Source: Desulfobacterales bacterium (lineage in GTDB: Bacteria > Desulfobacterota > DSM-4660 > Desulfatiglandales > Desulfatiglandaceae). Taken from it: a stretch of DNA of 8,414 nucleotides. The translations under genes and the position numbers were made by a program. This document shows positions 6,175-8,414 of this stretch, piece by piece. How positions within the stretch are numbered: position 1 is the first letter of the stretch; every line of letters starts with the position of its first letter. Location: assembly GCA_027061865.1 (NCBI GenBank), contig JAMOVZ010000492.1:1-8414 (forward strand), read 5' to 3'. The notes under the pieces are model-generated. The model searched no databases, had not been told where the DNA came from, and worked only from the letters and a program-made list of their open reading frames with translations.

Positions 6175-6366
6175 ATGAAGGTAATTGTTCAAGACAATCA
6201 AATAGAGAAAGCCATAAAAGATTTGAAAAGAAAACTTACCAAGGAAGGATTTTTCTCAGAGATCAAGGAGCGCCGCTTTTATGATAAGCCAAGTGTGCAG
6301 AGAAAAAAGAAACAGGCAAAGGCGGCAAAGAGAAGGCGAAAGAGAATGAAAAAATATTCCTCATAA
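6175..6366 (+). CDS. rpsU: Small ribosomal subunit protein bS21
   Basis: This 63-aa, very basic protein is recognisable end to end: VIVQDNQIEKAIKDLKRKL, the GFFSEIKERRFYDKPSVQRK core and a C-terminal run of Lys/Arg (AKRRRKRMKK). It binds the 30S platform next to the 3' end of 16S rRNA and helps mRNA engage the anti-Shine-Dalgarno. It is slightly shorter than the 71-aa E. coli protein, losing only C-terminal residues. AAGGTGG (6161-6167) sits 7 nt before the ATG. No dnaG or rpoD follows, so the classic rpsU-dnaG-rpoD operon is absent. The promoter, structured leader and intrinsic terminator immediately upstream suggest control by transcription attenuation, plausibly feedback by bS21-containing ribosomes (inference). 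Confidence 0.97.
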   Translation: MKVIVQDNQIEKAIKDLKRKLTKEGFFSEIKERRFYDKPSVQRKKKQAKAAKRRRKRMKKYSS

Positions 6367-6375
6367 CAAGCTGTT

Positions 6376-6387
6376 TTCACATGTGAA
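6376..6387. repeat. Perfect 12-nt palindrome after rpsU
   Basis: TTCACATGTGAA is self-complementary over its full length and starts 10 nt after the rpsU stop. It abuts the left arm of the terminator-like hairpin. A second palindrome with the same outer bases, TTCAATTGAA (6464-6473), lies 77 nt downstream, before qrcA. They may be operator half-site pairs for a dimeric regulator, or the first may be part of the rpsU 3' end structure. No known operator consensus was matched with confidence. Confidence 0.3.
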
Positions 6388-6432
6388 GGCTAGCTCCTTG
6401 CATTATAGAGGGCTAGCCTCGCCTCTCTTTTT
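6387..6432 (+). terminator. Terminator-like hairpin after rpsU
   Basis: AGGCTAGC (6387-6394) pairs with GCTAGCCT (6412-6419), 8 bp, extendable by a G.U and a C-G pair inside. A competing smaller stem AGAGG/CCTCT (6407-6411/6422-6426) sits directly before C plus a run of five T (6428-6432). Either fold can end the rpsU transcript; the second places the T run correctly. Position, 20-65 nt after the rpsU stop, supports the call. Confidence 0.6.
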
Positions 6433-6500
6433 GCCACTCCAATACCTCTTCACGCAGCTTTTATTCAATTGAACTTCCTCTAATTACGCGGGTTTTTTGC

Positions 6501-6529
6501 TTGACAAAAGCGAATTTCTTTAGGTAAAA
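6501..6529 (+). promoter_or_regulatory. Weak promoter candidate for the qrc operon
   Basis: TTGACA (6501-6506) is a perfect -35 box, but at 17 nt the -10 position reads GTAAAA (6524-6529), a poor match; nearby TAGGTA is at 14 nt. It lies about 70-95 nt upstream of qrcA, after the rpsU terminator, so a promoter is expected about here. The weak -10 would fit activator-dependent expression, which is inference only. No sigma54 GG-N10-GC signature was noticed. Confidence 0.35.
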
Positions 6530-6597
6530 ACCGCCACAGTCTGGGCTTGTGCGTTTGCAAACCTTTTAGAAATCTTTCACAAGCGAGGCCTGCCATT

Positions 6598-7260
6598 ATG
6601 AAAAAGAAAGACAAGACCCTTTCAGACGATGCCTTAATAGCGGGATTGTTCTTCTTTATCTCCGGGCTCATAGGCTCCCTCATAATAGGGTGGGTGATAT
6701 TTCCAATGTTACTCTATTCCAAGGAGCCCCAACCTGTTAATTTCAGCCATGCCGTTCATATGGATCCTGAGAAGGTCGAGGGCATAGAAGGTGAAACAGA
6801 GATGGAGAAATGCCTGTTTTGCCATGAATTTCGGGATGACGGCACCTTTGCAGGCATCCCGAAGTTAGAAAAATGCATCGAGTGTCACGATGACCCCGAG
6901 ACCCCTCTTGGGGAGTCTCCTGAGGAGGCAGAATTCCTCAAGAAATATGTAGCCGCTGAGACCGGTATACCTTGGAAGGCATATTACAGGCAGCCGGAGT
7001 GTGTTTATTTCTCCCATGTGGCCCATGTTAAAATGGGAGAGCTTAACTGTCAGATCTGCCACGGCAACCACGGAAAGAGCCACAAGCTTCCCCCCTATGA
7101 GGAAAACCGCATCACTGGATACAGCAGAAATATCTGGGGCAAGCGCATCTCCGGATACAAGATAAACTCCTGGGACAGGATGAAGATGGACGATTGTGCC
7201 GAATGTCACACCAAGATGGGCTTTGAGGAAAACAACGCCTGTTTTGTGTGCCACAAGTAA
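6598..7260 (+). CDS. qrcA: QrcA-like membrane-anchored multihaem cytochrome c of the menaquinone reductase (Qrc) complex
   Basis: This 220-aa protein has an N-terminal hydrophobic anchor (residues 15-40) that places the rest in the periplasm. Five CXXCH haem sites follow: C72LFCH, C93IECH, C151QICH, C200AECH and C215FVCH, the last almost at the C-terminus. NFSHAVH (H51, H54) and YFSHVAH (H140, H143) are the histidine ligand motifs typical of cytochrome c3/c7-like folds. QrcA takes electrons from periplasmic cytochrome c3, itself reduced by hydrogenases and formate dehydrogenases, and feeds the QrcB/C/D subunits that reduce menaquinone. ATG 6598 is chosen because GAGG (6585-6588) lies 9 nt upstream and the anchor then starts correctly; an in-frame TTG at 6547 would add 17 residues without need. 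C135 is the only cysteine outside the CXXCH motifs. qrcB follows after 11 nt. Assignment to Qrc rather than another c7/NrfH-like cytochrome rests partly on that neighbour. Confidence 0.85.
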   Translation: MKKKDKTLSDDALIAGLFFFISGLIGSLIIGWVIFPMLLYSKEPQPVNFSHAVHMDPEKVEGIEGETEMEKCLFCHEFRDDGTFAGIPKLEKCIECHDDPETPLGESPEEAEFLKKYVAAETGIPWKAYYRQPECVYFSHVAHVKMGELNCQICHGNHGKSHKLPPYEENRITGYSRNIWGKRISGYKINSWDRMKMDDCAECHTKMGFEENNACFVCHK

Positions 7261-7271
7261 GGGGTTGACCT

Positions 7272-8414
7272 ATGAAGATGGAGATGAATAGACGAAATTT
7301 CATCAAGTTTGCAGTGGGCAGTGTTGCAGGAATACACCTGTCCCCCCTGCCATGGAAGCTAACCGATGACATCGCCATATGGACCCAGAACTGGGGATGG
7401 GTCCCTAGGCCTGCCAGAGGAGAGTTCAACCATGTCCAGAGCGTGTGCACCCTTTGCCCTGGCGCCTGTGGGATCGAGGTACGGCGGGTGGATGAGCGCT
7501 GTGTCAAGATCGAAGGGCGAACCGACTATCCTGTGAATCCTGGTGGAATTTGCCCTATTGGTGCGGGGGGGCTTCAGCTCCTTTATAACGAAGACATCCG
7601 GTTTACCAGCCCCATGAAACGGGTAGGGCCTAGGGGATCTGGACAATTTAAGGACATTTCCTGGGATGAGGCCATCTCCATTCTTGCCTCTAGGATCAGC
7701 GCCTTGAGAAAGAGCTCCCGCCCAGAGGCAATAGCTGCTATTGACGGCAATTTAGAAGGCACCACGGTCTCTGTGCTTATTGCAAGGCTCATGGAGGCCA
7801 TAGGATCGCCCAATTACATGAGGATGCCTTCCATCTCTGAGACCTACTGGACCGTAGGGGCCCTAATGCAAGGAACTGAAGGCCCCATGGCCTACGATCT
7901 GGAAAATGCCGACTTCATCCTCAGCTTTGGCTGCGGGCTGCTCGAGGGCTGGGGTGCTCCTGGCAGGGTGCTGGCAGCTTGGGGCGAGTGGGGAAAGAAG
8001 GGCTCCAAAGTAAAGGTGGTGCAAGTTGAGCCCAGGGCCTCGAACACCGCATCAAAGGCGGATCAGTGGCTTGCTCCAAGGCCCGGCACTGAGGCCGCCC
8101 TCGCCCTTGGGATTGCCTCAGTGCTGGTAAGAGAAGGGCTTTATGATAAGGCATTTGTGAAAAGCTATTGCTTTGGTTTTGAAGACTGGCGTTCCTCAGA
8201 TGGCAAGAGCCACCAGGGATTCAAGAACTTACTCCTTTCAGAGTATACGCCTGATAAAGTCTCGTACATTACGGGGCTCCCAAAAGAGCAGATCGTTGCC
8301 ACAGCAAGGGCCTTTGCCAGAGCGAGGGCCCCCATTGCTATCTTTGGAAAAGGCAAGGGGACATGGCAGAGCAGCCTCTATGAGTCCATGGCGGTCCATA
8401 GCCTCAACGCCCTT
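7272..8414 (+). CDS. qrcB: QrcB-like molybdopterin-oxidoreductase-family subunit, 5' part (3' end outside window)
   Basis: The frame is open from ATG 7272 to the right edge (381 codons, no stop), so the gene is cut by the window. MNRRNFIKFAVGSVAG gives a twin-arginine signal (R7-R8-x-F-x-K), so a folded cofactor-bearing protein is exported. The [4Fe-4S] motif of the family is C59-x2-C62-x3-C66-x27-C94. Further landmarks are ISWDEAISILASRI (about residues 129-142), ENADFILSFG (211-220), VVQVEPRASNTASKADQWL and PGTEAALALGIA. These define the molybdopterin oxidoreductase fold, as in formate dehydrogenase, QrcB and ActB of alternative complex III. At the position of the Lys that links cluster and pterin in formate dehydrogenase H (CxKG), this protein has CPIG, and no cysteine occurs between 95 and 220 to ligate Mo. 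That fits a quinone-reductase scaffold subunit rather than a Mo enzyme. AAGGGG near 7260 serves as ribosome binding site. qrcC and qrcD are expected beyond the edge. Confidence 0.85.
   Translation, partial: MKMEMNRRNFIKFAVGSVAGIHLSPLPWKLTDDIAIWTQNWGWVPRPARGEFNHVQSVCTLCPGACGIEVRRVDERCVKIEGRTDYPVNPGGICPIGAGGLQLLYNEDIRFTSPMKRVGPRGSGQFKDISWDEAISILASRISALRKSSRPEAIAAIDGNLEGTTVSVLIARLMEAIGSPNYMRMPSISETYWTVGALMQGTEGPMAYDLENADFILSFGCGLLEGWGAPGRVLAAWGEWGKKGSKVKVVQVEPRASNTASKADQWLAPRPGTEAALALGIASVLVREGLYDKAFVKSYCFGFEDWRSSDGKSHQGFKNLLLSEYTPDKVSYITGLPKEQIVATARAFARARAPIAIFGKGKGTWQSSLYESMAVHSLNAL

Noticed and set aside
6547..6597. N-terminal extension of the cytochrome from the TTG at 6547
   Set aside because: It adds an Arg/Cys-containing stretch before the membrane anchor and has no good ribosome binding site, while ATG 6598 has GAGG at proper distance.
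6865..7507. Long minus-strand ORFs opposite qrcA and qrcB (129 and 131 aa)
   Set aside because: They mirror real coding sequence with CXXCH or Fe-S motifs on the plus strand; their translations have no recognisable domain.
1..8414. CRISPR arrays, insertion sequences, tRNA genes or attachment sites
   Set aside because: No regularly spaced repeats, transposase motifs, cloverleaf sequences or flanking direct repeats were seen on either strand.

Overview
The window reads as a chromosomal segment of a Gram-negative, anaerobic, probably sulfate-reducing bacterium of the Desulfobacterota (former Deltaproteobacteria). The main reason is the qrcA-qrcB pair at the right end: Qrc is a periplasm-facing menaquinone reductase complex known mainly from sulfate reducers. 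A minor-pilin cluster with a downstream pilY1 and a [4Fe-4S]-type rRNA uracil methyltransferase fit that assignment. Species cannot be named from the sequence alone.

Left part (1-4169): a tightly packed, same-strand type IV pilus priming/tip operon. The order is fimT/gspH-like (5' end outside the window), pilW, pilV, pilX, pilY1. Two junctions overlap: GTGA between pilW and pilV, and TAGTG between pilX and pilY1. These products are expected to form the initiating complex and adhesin-bearing tip of a type IV pilus. PilY1 is short (697 aa) and lacks the usual N-terminal von Willebrand A region. Four separate Asp-rich calcium-type loops are visible in PilY1, and similar motifs occur in FimT, PilW and, imperfectly, PilV.

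Middle (4170-6366): a 291-bp spacer without a convincing gene, then an RlmD/TrmA-family 23S rRNA m5U methyltransferase (4461-5858), then a 316-bp stretch that is not empty. That stretch holds a sigma70-like promoter (TTGACA...TATTAT), about 240 nt of strongly self-complementary sequence, and a textbook rho-independent terminator ending about 25 nt before the start codon of rpsU (bS21). No promoter fits between terminator and rpsU, so rpsU is most simply expressed by read-through. The leader contains a Shine-Dalgarno-like GAGGTGG followed by two tiny ORFs (ATG TTT TGA ATG AGT TAA), and that same GAGGTG can pair with the 5' arm of the terminator. This looks like a possible autoregulatory attenuator for bS21, or alternatively a 6S-like small RNA. 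It is the most interesting item in the window.

Right part (6367-8414): a terminator-like hairpin after rpsU, two short palindromes and a weak promoter candidate. Then come qrcA (membrane-anchored cytochrome c with five CXXCH motifs) and qrcB (Tat-exported molybdopterin-oxidoreductase-family subunit, 3' end outside the window). qrcC and qrcD would be expected beyond the right edge. Qrc would pass electrons from periplasmic hydrogenases/formate dehydrogenases, via cytochrome c3, to menaquinone.
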